Shown piece after piece: positions 12,077 through 24,904 of a stretch of DNA of 64,000 nucleotides; the stretch's first letter is position 1; each line of letters opens with the position of its first letter. The translations under genes and the position numbers were made by a program. Location of the stretch: contig JAIXMP010000031.1 in NCBI GenBank assembly GCA_025677815.1, positions 372,001 to 436,000 of the forward strand, written 5' to 3'. The notes beneath the pieces were generated by a model. It was not told the origin of the DNA. It searched no databases and saw nothing but the letters and a program-made list of their open reading frames with translations. Source of the DNA: Phascolomyces articulosus (Eukaryota; Mucoromycota; Mucoromycetes; Mucorales; Lichtheimiaceae).

Positions 12077-14435
12077 TTATCTAATGGGATATGAGAATGC
12101 AGAGGTACAATCAGGTGCCTTATAATCGGCAAAGGTATTAAATATCCACAGTGCTACACCATTTGTCCAACCAAATCCAATTTGTACGGTATCTGAAAAA
12201 AAACAAGTTTGCATGAATGAGTCGCATGCACTCTTCTTGATCCCTTCTATCATTTTTCCTCGAAAAAAAAAAAAAGAATCGACTTACATTCGCCACCTGA
12301 ACCAGCAAGTCCCATATTCCGTACATCAAACTTTTCAAACATATGGCCATCATCATCTGTATTCGCTGCTATTCGATCCAGTAATCCGGGTAATGATCCA
12401 CCTGTCTTGTACCATGAACAAAATGCTGAAGCAGCATAACGTTCTCCCAATATCCGTGCTAATTTTGAAAAATCCATGGCTATATCATCATAATAATCAC
12501 CGCTGAGCGGTATAGCACTACCATCGTTATTCGTACTATTGGTATTCTCATTGGGAGTAGTATTATCATTATCGTGATGATTCCCTTGACGGATCCATTG
12601 ATCAACATTCAACATGGCCCGGATGGTAATATATTGTAACGGTGGCCAGCCATTGGGCCAATCCCATTGCATAGTTGTATTATAGATGGATGTCGTCAAT
12701 ATCCCTGGATCTGTTTTCAATGCTTTGATAACATTATCAAAGACTCTCGGTAACGATGCGTAAACACGGTCTGGAATCGCCCCCAACCAAAAAGGCACCA
12801 TGCCTGCCGGTGTAAATTCGATACTTTGTTGATGACTGGATAAATTATAATCATAAAAAGCATGATACTCTGGATTCCATAAATAAGCATCCATGGCCCG
12901 TAATCGTTCGGACGCTTGGTGTTGATAATACAATTTACGTGAAGGGGCCGTGTGCCATTCCGCCAATGTGTTCTCAATACTCCACAAGATAGCATTTAAA
13001 TCCACAGGAATGATGTTTCGCGTATTGAGTTGACGTAAAATACTCATGGGATTATTGTTAGTGATATGTTTGGTTTTGGTCCATCGTGATGAATAATCCC
13101 ATCCCGATTCGGCTCCTGAGGCCAAATTGCTATACAGTTCGGAACGTTCAGTGGCATTCAACGGTGGATCATAATGTGCTGTATCATAGTCTTCCACATA
13201 TGATTCTGGTCGGGGGGAAGTATTGTCGACAGCGTATCGGTTGAGTGTATGTTCAGAATCGAGTCGAACTGTTGTATTGGTATGCCAAAATGTGTATTCC
13301 TTGTCCAAGACTGGTAATGATTTATGTAGAAAGGCCTTGTCACCCGTTTTTTCATAATAGATTTTGATCATCTCTGTCAAGAGAGGGGGTTGAGATCGGT
13401 TTAAATAATAGATACGTGCTCCATTGGCTGTAAAAGTTATAAAAATGCAGATTACATTCGTCCATGCATCATGATACGCAATATATATTAGGTTATGCTC
13501 TCTCTCTCTCTTTATGCACGAGTAAAAAAGTATTTACACTCATGCCATTTTTCCTATAGTTCAATGAGAATGAAAATTAAAAATACTTGCGAATAAATCC
13601 ATAGGTATCAACAAAATCCAATAAATTATCAAGCATATCTCTTGCCAGATCATCCAGATCACTTAATAATAATCCTCGAATCGCAAAATAAGTATCCCTA
13701 ATACCATATATATATATATATATCCACCATTAAATCAACTACTCAAATCATATATACCTATACCCTATTTTTTTTTTTTACATTACAGTGAATATTTACC
13801 AATAATAGAATTCGCGAAATCGTCCACCTGGAACAACAAAGGGTCGTTTGACGGGTAATGCACTTGTGACACACCCATCACATAATTTTGACGTATCATA
13901 TATAAATGTAAGATTACGCCATGCATCATTGAGCAGTTCAAGCCAACCACGATATACAGGATCATTGACTGTATCTAACCATAAAGGGGGATCATAAGCT
14001 TCTACTGAATACTGGACCAACTCACTTCCAGGTGAATTAAAATTTTCATTGACAAAGGAAGCAATGTCTTCTCGTGAAGCCTTTTCACCCCCCATGACTT
14101 CAAATGCTTCCAATACTTGATCGACTGGTTTTTTTGTTGGCTGAAGAAAAAAATATTAATTGGTGGCGTGTTGTTTGATTAGTAAATGTTGGGGGTTTCC
14201 AAATATATATATATATATCTTGATAAAAAGTGTATGCGTAGAGAGAGATTATGATGTTTACCATATCAACAAATGTTTTCGAATCAGGAAAAAGCCTCGC
14301 CAATTGTACTGTACGTAATAATGGTCCGTCACAATAGATCGGCGAGTTGCAGCTAATATGTGATGCCCCATGAACCGTTGCTGCAGTTATGATGGCAACA
14401 AGGCATATCCATACATGTATGCCATGGAGATGCAT
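12077..14435 (-). CDS. Secreted alpha,alpha-trehalase, glycoside hydrolase family 37 (625 aa)
   Basis: Five exons: 14435-14262, 14140-13800, 13697-13591, 13427-12288 and 12192-12077; 1878 coding bases. The N-terminus is a signal peptide (about residues 1-23, ending ATVHG). Trehalase signature 1 (PGGRFREFYYWDTY, about 161-174) spans the exon 2/3 junction, and signature 2 (QWDWPNGWPP) is at about 461-470. By analogy with E. coli TreA, the catalytic acid is the Asp of ESGWDYSSRW (about D318) and the base is the Glu of FEKFD (about E572). The C-terminus has the conserved GFGWTNG. It hydrolyses external trehalose to two glucose molecules (EC 3.2.1.28). It is the secreted GH37 type, without the calcium-binding N-terminus of cytosolic neutral trehalases and unrelated to GH65 acid trehalases. 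Intron 3 (13428-13590) has a GC donor. Confidence 0.95.
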
Positions 14436-15565
14436 TTATACGGAGAAATATTATTTGAAAAGGTGATGGTGCTAAACGCCGTATTGAATGAATTTTGAAT
14501 ATATATATTTCTTGGTTTTTATGACGAGTGTAGTTATATAATTAAACGGGAAAATGAGCGTTATAAGCGAATGATACTAAATGAACAAGTATGTAAAGAA
14601 TATGGATGATCAAGGAAGAGTAATAAAAAGGGAAATTGATATGCAAAAAAAAAAAAAATAAAAAAAAATAAAAAGATAAAAAGGTAAAACTACTTTGAAC
14701 AAACACAACAGCAACCGCTACAAAATGGAATAAATGATGGATAAAGGATCCTTTTTTTGTAACAATCCCCGTTTCTTTTAATACTATCCGAGACCGAGAA
14801 AACTGATTTTACTGATTTTATGTTGCGTTTGACGAGAATGATGTAACAAACAAAAAAGAATGAACAAATAATGGATTGAAAAAAGAAAAAAAAAAGAAAA
14901 AATTCATTCGGTGATCCTTCCATCTATCTATTTATGTACAAAATAAAATAAAATCCAGGTTATAAAATAGTAAGAAAAGAGACTGTGTAATAAAACGATG
15001 ATAATGGTAGAAACTTAGTTTGAATTGTATGAACCTTCTTTTTAGACATGAATTATATTTTTAGTTTTTCAGGGATGCGATGCCTATGTTCTCAATCACA
15101 GCAGCCTACTAAATACAAAACTTATACCGACAGCTTACCACGCTGTATGCATTTGTTAAAAAGAAACTTTATACAAACTTGAGAAGAAAAAAGTATAATA
15201 TCCAAAACCAATATTACGGACAAGTGAGTTGTCTTTGTAAAAATGCATCTTGTTACGATCCCCCCCTCCTCCTATTCCTCTTCTGTTAAAACTACCACAA
15301 AGTAAAAAGAAGAAAAAATTCCCGATCTTTCATGAAGGTGTGCATAGAGGTTCCAGGCCACTAAACAAGTGGAACGAAGACTGAAAAAAAATATAACCAT
15401 AGCGTCTATAAATGTATATATGTATTTTTTTTCAAGGAGGTGTATATATGAGGATGATGAAAGATCAAAATACGAAGATTGAGAGAGGAAAAGGGTGGTG
15501 TGTGTAATATATATATAATTTTTTTACTGTACATGGATAAAGTGTTATCGTTGGAAAAATAAAAA
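14436..15565. other. Intergenic: trehalase promoter and NDUFAF5 3' flank
   Basis: AT-rich, with an A-rich patch at about 14644-14690. The frame at 14690-14923 (minus) is Phe/Ser/Cys-rich, with no support. No RNA gene was seen. Confidence 0.55.
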
Positions 15566-17170
15566 TTAATCTTCCAATACATCTTTAAGAGATTGAGTTG
15601 CAGAACCACGTTTCTTTGGCAATGGTTGAGTAGGTGATGGCTTCCATCCGATCTATTAAAAAATGGAAAACGTTTAATATACATATGTGAAGCAACATGC
15701 CTTTCTCTTTTCACAGTCATCCCCAAGTCCATGATTTTTATTATTTTTGTTTATATACTTACCATATATATAATTTGAAAGGTAGCAGGCACCGATCCAT
15801 CAGGATTACCGTGTAATTCTATTAACAAGTTGTTACTAACTACTCTTTTTTTCTTCAACCACGTCTTATTCAGATACATTAAATAATGATAGTAATAGTA
15901 ATAGGATCTCCTTACCTTTATAAATGGAAGCAGCTGCAATTAATGTATCTCGTTTAATAATAGGTCGTCTATATGAATAAAAAAAAAGTTTTAATAAAGA
16001 CGGAAGACTAAAGGATTCTTCATATTTTATTTTACCTGCTTAACACTGCATTATTTTCACCCATAGCCTTTAAATCATCCATTAATTCAAACATGGATGG
16101 ATAATCCACTACAATTTCATCCACATCTACCGTTGTTAATGTCAAGCCAGCACGAGAAAGTAAACGTGCAATATCACTTGAATCTAAATATATATTTATG
16201 TGATATTCCATGATTGCGTTAGTTGTTTTAAAAATACAACTTGATTTGTGTGTGATATCTAACTGGGCGCAATAGAGAAAGTAAATTTTTATTACCTGTC
16301 ATTGGTGATACATGAGGTGAGACACCACTTTCTCGTTCAAGTTCTGCTAATTGTAATGAAGTTCTATAATTATGCATAGTTTAGCTTTCCTTAAACTCGA
16401 ATGAATATCTTTTCTTGCAATTTTACCTTAACTCAAACAATGTATCGCCTCCAAATAAAGCACCCACAAAAACACCATCGGGTACTAAAGCTTTTCGAAC
16501 TTGAATCAAAGCTCCCGGTAAATCATTGACCCAATGCATCGATAAACTGCTAACAACAGCTTCCAATGAATTTTCTTCAAAAGGTAAATGTTCTTCATCC
16601 ACGACGCGTCGTTCCACTTCCACTATAATTCATATATAGAACGGCTTAGCTTCTATCAATCTAAACTTCCTTCCTCCAATTGCTTGCATTTTTTTTTCTT
16701 TTTTACCTGGAGAATATTGATCAGCATCTCGACGAAGGGCTTCTTCAGAAACATCACACATGATTAATTTTTTCATCATATCCTTATTAATATGTTTAAT
16801 AACATGACCACAGCCCGATCCTAAATCAACTACTGTATTGAATTCACGTTTGATATCCTAAATGACCGATCCAATAATGGAATGAGCATAAAAAAAATAG
16901 GGATAGAAATTCACATTTGAACGGATCTATTGAAACAGAAAAATGAAAAACAATATTATTGTTTACCATTAATCGATCTGCAACACGAGCAGCCACTTCG
17001 TCTTTCAAATAATCCACTGTTCGACTTGTCTCTACTTGAGAAGCAGCGCGATCCTTTTGCATACGTTTGACATCACGGTTGAAGACTTGGAAACTAGCTG
17101 CACCATGGGAAGCCGTTGCATAATAACGACGCCATAATGGGTATCGATGAACAAGACGTGTAGCAAACAT
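15566..17170 (-). CDS. NDUFAF5: NDUFAF5-like mitochondrial methyltransferase-fold complex I assembly factor, 320 aa
   Basis: Eight exons: 17170-16967, 16857-16707, 16622-16427, 16363-16296, 16183-16036, 15968-15916, 15818-15763 and 15652-15566. Every phase is consistent and the sum is 963 bases. The N-terminus is Arg/Tyr-rich and amphipathic (a mitochondrial presequence), followed by [17 protein letters not shown], typical of the family. The SAM-binding motif is [11 protein letters not shown] (about 77-87), and post-motif strings include [14 protein letters not shown] and [13 protein letters not shown]. The C-terminus ([17 protein letters not shown], then KKRGSAT) is diagnostic of NDUFAF5. 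In animals it hydroxylates an arginine of NDUFS7 during early complex I assembly; the same matrix role is inferred here, implying the fungus has respiratory complex I. Several exons are too small for an ORF search, and two are 53-56 bases long. Confidence 0.93.
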
Positions 17171-17312
17171 GGTAACAAAAAAAAAAGCCTGTAATACCGG
17201 GGATGAAATTCTGTTGTATTTTCTATTATTTTGATGCCAAAAAGTTTTGTGTTACGTACACACACACCATTGCATTTATTAAAAAAATATGGATGGGACC
17301 AAAATAGAAGTT

Positions 17313-19774
17313 TTATGAACGAGTTATTGTACAATCATCTATATACAAATAATGAGTGTTATCATTCGTATGTGTCGTCCTTGTAGAATGACGGTTCATA
17401 CTGGTCACAGTATACCAAGAAATGTGACGCTGTTGAAAAACTCGTTGAAGAATCCCCCCTGGTGGGCCTTCCAAAGAGGCTGCATTATGGATCGTCATTT
17501 TTTCAAGCGTTTTTGTTTTGTAAACAAGTTGCAAGATACCCTCCATATCAATAGGGGAGGGTGGTATATTTGTGTTTGTACCCACAAGTAAAATGTCAAG
17601 TATTTTTAATTGGGTCAAGTCACCTAGCGTAGTAAAAGCGGCATTGCTTATAGGACAGCCAATATGATGTAGGATTAATTGTTCAATGGCTGCAGAGCCG
17701 CGTAAAATTTGGATAAAATCGAGTAGCATGTCGTTTTTATCCTCACTTTTGCTATTACTATTGTCGCTACTGCTGGTAGTAGTAGTAGGAGAAGGAGGAG
17801 AAGGAGGAGGAGGAAGGAATAATGGAGAGATATAATCAGGGGTAAGGTGAAGCACTTTTAGTGTTGGTATATGAGCGATCGAAAAAAGCAATTCATTCGT
17901 CATCTTGGGTATACGTATAAATCGAATCGTAGTGAGTTTGGAATAATTATCTTTTTGTAGTAGTGGTAAACACTGGAAGAATGCTGATGATACTACTATC
18001 ATACTATTGTCACCAACATCGCCGTCTCCACCTTCATTCTGTTGCTGTGGTGACTGTAATTGTCTATCATTGTCATTGTTCAATTCACTGTCGTCCCAAT
18101 GAACATCCACTAGTTCTAACGTATTCAAATTCTTTAAACTTTCAAAAACAATGGGTTCAACATTAAACGTCACCAATGATTCTTGAAGCACCCATTTTTC
18201 TAATCCAGGGACACGTTCCAATAATGTGACGACAGAAGCTTTGTTAGGAAACGAAAATCCACATAAGCGTAATGTGTGAAGATGCTGTAATACATGTAAA
18301 CCTTCAATAATGGATTGATCTACAGTAAGATGCATCGTATGTAATCCCAAAACACGTATATCCACGTCGACAATTTGAATCGTTCTAGCACATGTGTTTA
18401 AAAGAGTGATGAGCGAACTCATATCACTGAAATCGATCCTGTCACAGATTAATGTTCTTAATTGGTACAAGTGCAAAGATTGGAAGATGGGTGACCAATC
18501 ACGGCCATCATGGTGAAAGATGGGTTTGACCAGTCTCAAGTGGCCGAGCCGTTGTTGCTGTTTTTGTAAATGTTGAGCAATTTGATCATATCCTTGATGT
18601 TCACATATAGATAAATGATATGAGGCGGCTCTTTTTTTCTTTTGAAAGTAGGACGTTGATGAGGATGTTGGTGTTGACACACTATCATTATCAATATATT
18701 CTTCGTTATCAGTATTATTATTATCGTTCTTATTGTTGTCTATGAATGGCTTTTCTTCAGGATCATCATGATGTATAGAATCTTTCAATGGAGCTGTCTT
18801 TAACAAATCCATTGCATCATCATGATATCGATAACTTCCATCGCCCGCAAAATAAACGAGTTTTGGGCACCATTGAACCAACTCATCCAATTGTATAGAA
18901 TCAGGAGCGAGTTCGCACGATTGGGCACTGGCGCACATCAAATATCGAAGGTTGGGACATTTTTTAAGAATATATTCAAGACGTAGTCGTCTATCCACTT
19001 CAGCATCAATGTGTAAATAAATGAGATGCTCGAATGATGCTGGTCTTCGAAGATGTTGTCGTTGAGGGGATGTAGTGGTGTAGTCGTCGTCATTAAGCAT
19101 AACAGGTGGCTCAATTGTATATATACCAAATTTTCTCCAAGCGGAATGTGTAGGATAAAATGTTAAATGGGTAAGCTGAGGACATGTATATAATATATAC
19201 AAAAGTGAAATGTTGGATTGATGTTCCAACATGGATACATGCTTCAATTCTTGTGATTCGCCAAATAAACATAATTTTTGAAAGAATGATTCTTGATGTA
19301 TAGTAGCACATCTTTTGAATACTGTAAAAAAAACACACACGCGCAAATATATCAATCGTCTTTTTCTTTATCGAATGAAATGGAGGAATACCCTAACATA
19401 CCTAAGGATTGGATTTGATTACATCCGCAGTCGATAAGCATTTGCATCATCATCAATAGCTTTTTTTGATCATCTTCTTCTGAAAATCCACAAAACTCGA
19501 CATTTTCGAGATGGTTTCCAAGACAATATTTGAGTCGATAATAAGGATTCAAGTCATCGTTGGCGATATCGCTCCTACTATTACTGTTGTCCTGACGTGA
19601 GGGGAAAAGTTGCACTGTTTTCCAGTTATTTATCGTATATTGTGGAATTTCATCAAACCATGGACGACACACTGACATGCAAGTTAAACATTCTTGTTGA
19701 TTTAGAAATGAAAAGATGCTTGTAACAATGTCAAAAGGAAGTTGATTTATAAAAGTGTGTTCATTATTTGGCAT
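17313..19774 (-). CDS. F-box/LRR protein, array member 1 (793 aa)
   Basis: Exon 1 (19774-19402) encodes the F-box (about residues 8-50: NQLPFDIVTSIFSFLNQQEC, then CRPWF). An 80-base phase-1 intron (gtatgt...acag) follows, then one long exon 19321-17313 with divergent leucine-rich repeats; 2382 coding bases. The LRR exon opens with the family string CATIHQESFF and then CPQLTHLTF. It carries an Asp/Asn-rich insert (about residues 325-350) and a Pro/Thr/Ser linker (LFLPPPPSPPSP). The start is set at the ATG just before the F-box, matching the paralogues; an upstream in-frame codon would add a Phe-rich stretch. F-box proteins link substrates to SCF ubiquitin ligases through Skp1, and LRRs usually bind substrate. 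The substrate is unknown. The closest paralogue by motif is member 3. Its start is only 113 bases from the stop of member 2. Confidence 0.88.
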
Positions 19775-19887
19775 TGTGTTTTTGAAAATACGATATATTT
19801 TTTTAAAAAAAAAAGTGAAAAAAGAGTATTTGAAACACGCAGTATAAGAGATGTCCAAATAGAGAAAACATAATTTTACATATGTAT

Positions 19888-22303
19888 TTATTGCCACAGG
19901 GGATAAACCGGTCGACGGGTAAGAGTAAAAACGGTGGAAGCAGAAGTAATTGGGTATGGGGAAGAGACATTAAATTTACGAAAAAGACCATGCTTTTTCA
20001 AAGTAGGTTGAAGCAGATCAGACACTATATTTTTTTCCGTTTGTCGAAGAAACTGTGCGTGTGTGAAATAAAGAGTCGCCAATTTGGGAGACTTTTTTAA
20101 AAGTAACAAGAATCCTTTCATATCAATGGTCAATAATTCTCTTGGACTACTTCTATGTCTTTGCAAACATCTTCCTGATCCTTGCATATCCAAACTCTCC
20201 AAACGTGTCAATTGACTTATTGCCTCCAGGGCATCATAAGATAAATATTTTACTGGATGAAGTATCACTCGTTCAGCAGGTGCTCCTATTTTCACCAAAT
20301 TGTTGAAAAAACAAAACAGGATATCCTCACCCTTCTTCTCATTTTCATGGAGCAATGGCAACCAGGTACGAAGATTGGGTTTAAGTTCAATATCTTTTAA
20401 CATGCAAAAATGAGATATGGATAAAAGAACCGCACTCGTAACACCAGGGACATCGATGATCCGAATCTTTTCAAGTCTGGGAGACTCTTGTTTCGTGATC
20501 ATCGATGATGCTGTTAGTGTTGGACTTTCACTGTTACCCTGATAGTTGCTACCAGTCATGCGTTGAAATAGAGTACACAGCGTTTCAGAGGGGTTTCCAT
20601 CGTCTTCTGATACCACTGGATTATTTAATTCCAAGAATTTTAGGTTCTTTAAAGTGTTAATGCTTATTTCTTTCAATGGTAAAAGTGTCAAAAAGGATTT
20701 GTCCAAGATGGTAAGATTTTCCAGGGATGGAAAGTGTTCCAATAGAGAGGCGAGTGTAGATCCCTGCTTCATTTGATCGGGTTCATTAATAGTGAAAAAA
20801 TCCAAACACAGTGTGCGTAATGTAGGTAATGTCCGTAAGGATCGAAGCATGCGTCCATCGAATGGTGTAAAAGGAGTGCGAAAAACCAATGTTTCAAGAA
20901 CAGTACATTGATTGAGAAAAGCGATCAAGGCGTCTGTATCATAGTTTAATCGATCAAGTACCAGTACTTGTAATTGTGTCATTTTTTCCAAATCTCGAAA
21001 TACAGTGGACCATTCATTGTCCATAGGAGGAATATCCTCGTCGGGGCGTCGAGGTCGTAAACAGGTCATGAGCTTTAGGTATTTTAACGTGTTTCGACTG
21101 TTGTAGAGTTGACGAATAATATAATCTTTCTTTTGAAAATCACTCACAGCAAGATGATAAAATTCTTTCTTTCTGCTGTTGTTATTTTGATCGTACTTTT
21201 CCCGATGATCATTAGATAATAAATGAGATGCTGTGGATGAAGATTGGAATACATTCTGCTTAACCATCTCGTCTGGCCCATAATCGTAACTACATTCACT
21301 AACAAATGATACGAGCTTTGGACAGCAGGAAACCAACTGATCGAGCTGTATATTGACCGACTTTGTTTTCATTAATGGGTTATTCCCAAACCATTTTGGC
21401 TGAAAAAAGTATTGAAGGTTTGGACACTTTTTCAAAATCTGTTCAAATAGCGTATCTCTAGGAATATACGCGTTGATATGCATATAAATTAAACTGTTGA
21501 ATATATTTGTAATGGCATTGGTATTCACTGCTGAAGATGAAGATGATTGCTGTTGTTGTATCGCTGTTGTTATCCCTGATTTGTCGTCAATGCTGCTGTA
21601 TTCGCTGTTGCTATCGTTGGGATGTCGCCGTCCCTGGTTACTATTGCCGTGAATAAAAAATTGAGGATGTGCAACAAATGTAATATGCGTCAGGTTCGGA
21701 CACGTTTGTAATATTTCATAAAGAAACGAAGCAATATTTTGGGTTAGTTTATGGAATTGTAACACCAAATTGGTTAATTGTTTGGATGTTGCGATTTGTC
21801 GTAAGAAGGCAAGAAACGTGTCTTTTTCGAATGTAGCACATTGGTAAAATTCTAAAGAATTAATAGATAGAGAAAAAAAGTTATCTATGTGTCAAAAAAG
21901 AAACTCATAATAAAATAGAATGATATGTACCTAAAGTTTCTACTTGAATACATCCTGTATCAATGAGCATCTGCATTATTTTATATAGCACTTTTTCATT
22001 GTCAAAACGGTTGAATTTTACAGATGTCACATGACTACCAAGACATCTTTTTACTAGTTGGAGTCCTTGATCGTATTGACGAGCAGATATCTTGCCAGTA
22101 GTAGAGTTTTGATCATATTTTTCTTTTGGCCAAAACTGGACGCGTTTCCATTTTTCTTGTGTAAATTGAGGTACTTGGTTATACCATGCGCGACACACCT
22201 TCAGGCAGATAAGACATTCATGTTGTTCAAGGAGGGAAAAGATTTCAGTGACAACATCAAATGGAAGACGATTGGTAAAGAGATTTAAATTTCGTTGTGT
22301 CAT
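19888..22303 (-). CDS. F-box/LRR protein, array member 2 (778 aa)
   Basis: Exon 1 is 22303-21931 (373 bases, the same length as in member 1) and exon 2 is 21851-19888, with a 79-base phase-1 intron (gtacat...tttag); 2337 coding bases. The F-box reads NRLPFDVVTEIFSLLEQHEC with CRAWY downstream. Exon 2 begins with the family string QCATFEKDTF and then CPNLTHITF, followed by imperfect LRRs and a Gln/Ser insert (IQQQQSSSSSAV). The frame is also open upstream to an ATG at 22414, so a 37-residue longer N-terminus cannot be excluded. It is the most divergent of the five in the C-terminal half and pairs with no other member. Expected to be an SCF substrate adaptor, by family knowledge. Confidence 0.87.
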
Positions 22304-22531
22304 TTTGAAAGGGTCGATGGAGAGTGATGTTAAAAAATGGTGTGGTATACTTTTAATAACAATAAAAGATAGATGAAGAGGCTTTGCACAAAAAATAGAT
22401 GCAAAATTACTCATAATATAATATTATTCTTGTAACCAACAATGTCGTACAACATGAATACAATATAAATAAACTTTGGTAGAGATTCAAATTTATTTTG
22501 AAATCTTCAATTGTTCAAAAATATATAAAAA

Positions 22532-24904
22532 TTATAAAGGATGATACAGTTTACAAAGATTCTCTTTCATAATGATAATATCATCTCTAAACAAATAATC
22601 ATTCCTATTTGTACCAGAATGGAGTAGTCGAAGTTGATGTGAAGAAGGAATTTGAATATTATAATCGGTAATGTTGAATTTATGCATCTGTTTCCTTAAA
22701 ATGGATCCTGGTGAACCTTCGAACGAACATGTATTACGAAAGGCAGCCAGTGCTAGATTCTTGTTTTTGCGTAATAACTGAAGAATGCCATTTGGGTCCT
22801 CAGGGTTCCATAAAGACAGACTAACATCAAGTTTTTTTAACTTTGGCATACTTGCCAATATATCAAATGCAGCATCACCAATGGTGTGCGCAAAATTATG
22901 CAACGTTAATTGTTCTAATCCTGTTGTTTCATCATGTAGTGTTCTGAAAAAGTCGAATGCTGTGCTATGGCCATTGTCACTATTATTATCATTATTGATT
23001 GTAGTAGCAGGAGAATGAGGTAAAAATGGAAGAGGTGCATGTTCACCGGATTTGAGTTGAAACACTTTTAATATAGGTATCTGAGCGATCGCAAAAAGTA
23101 ATTCATTTGACATTGAAAACACACTCTTCAATATCACCGTCTCAAGTTTGGGGTCCTGGGACAAGTAATGGAATAAGGCAGGTGGAACAATCACGACATC
23201 TTTAGGTTTAAGTGAAATTTCTTTGGTGTAATAGCGAGGGCTTTCGTCATTGTTGTTCAAGAGATGCCAAGTGATATCGGACAATTCCAAATGTTCTAAA
23301 TTCTTTAAACATTCGAAAATACGTGTGGGTGGTTGAATATTGAAGGTCAAGAAGCATCCTATCATAACGAGTCGTTCCAAATTCCTAACACGTTCTAGTA
23401 ACGTTACCATAGCACCAGCAGTATCAAATGGAATTCCATAGAAGTGTAGAGTGTGTAATTGTTCCAATGGATGTAGAGCTTGAATCGAAGGTTGAACCAT
23501 GATTATATCAACAAAGGTCGAATCTAGATGCCGAAGATCCAGACTTACTGTCTGGATTGTTTTGGCACATGTATTAAGTAATGAAACAACTGAGTCCGAA
23601 CTTCCAAAATCGATTGTATCACATATGAGCGTTCGTAGGTTTGGCATGTTCAAAGATTGAAAGAGCATCAACATTTCGGCCGCATCATCATTAAACATGT
23701 TGCTGACAAGTTTCAAATATCCCAATTTTTCTTGATATTTGTTTAAAATGCGAAATATTTGGTCGTAATGATCCTGTGCCATTGATAATGAAAGATGAAA
23801 AAGTGTCGTTTTATCTTTTATTTGTTCGCGTTTATTGGCAATATCCGTGGTGTAAAGATTTTCAATATCAACAGGAGTAGCAGTACCCATACGAGTACAG
23901 TCGTTTTTTGATGCTTCTGTCACTATTATTGTTGGATCTGTCCATGATGTTGCATCAAGATAAGAATAACTACCATTACTTGCATAATAAATAAGCGTTG
24001 GGCATAACTTGAGTAATTCGTCTAATTGAATTGGGAAAGACCTTTCTCCACATGACTCTACATTGGCTCCAATAATATACTGTATATTGCGACATCTTTT
24101 TAAGAGGGGTACCAGGCGTTTTTCTTTATGTATCACAGCATCCACATTCAAATAAACGAGAGAATTATTGTTGGGAGCTTTTTTTTCTATAGGTCGATAC
24201 AATAACAATCGTGTCGCAAAACTTTTGTCGCTTTTTTTATTGTTATTACTGTTGCTGTTGATAGTCACTAATGGTTCAGTATCATATACTTTATATTTCC
24301 GATAAGCTGATGTTGTTGGGCTGTAAGTCAAATAAGAGAGCTGTGGACATGCGTCCAATACATGAATAAATGAGACATTTGATCCATGATTTAACATTGT
24401 TAAATATGTCAGCTTATTCCACCCTAATAAGCGTAGCATCCGAATAAATGAGTCTTGATCCACTGTAGCACACTTTATAAATACTATATAAATTATTTCA
24501 ATATAATCAGACCAATATATCCATAAATAATAACTTGTCCCCTTTTGTTTTTTACGATGGTAACTTTTTTTTTACTTACCCAGCGATTCAACTTGGTCAC
24601 ATTTCCAACCAACAAGCTTTTCCATGATATTATATAAATCCTTGTCTTCTTTAAAGTTATTAAACTCGATATTCTTTACATGTCCACCGAGACATGCTCC
24701 GAAACAACCATCCATATCCTTTCGTGGATCTTTTTCTGTTAGTCGTAACGTTCTCCATATTTCTTTTGTATATTCAGGAACGGCAGTATACCATGTTTTA
24801 CACACTTTCATACATGATAAGCAATCGCGTTGATTTAGAAATGTAAAGATTTCAGTTACAATGTCGAATGGAAGATCAACAATGGGATCGTGATGTTTGG
24901 TCAT
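22532..24904 (-). CDS. F-box/LRR protein, array member 3 (758 aa)
   Basis: Exons 24904-24580 and 24483-22532 with a 96-base phase-1 intron (gtaagt...tatag); 2277 coding bases. The F-box is VDLPFDIVTEIFTFLNQRDC with CKTWY. The LRR exon starts KCATVDQDSFIRMLRLLGW and continues CPQLSYLTY, sharing the downstream string SAYRKYKVYDTEP with member 1 (SAWRKFGIYTIEP), so 1 and 3 look like sister copies. It lacks the long acidic insert of member 1. The ATG directly precedes the F-box and has no upstream in-frame alternative in the exon. The neighbours on both sides are paralogues in the same orientation, so it arose by tandem duplication. Confidence 0.88.

Noticed and set aside
22303..22414. Upstream start of F-box member 2 (adds 37 residues)
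   Set aside because: No paralogue has a comparable N-terminus and the added residues read as leader sequence; kept only as an alternative.
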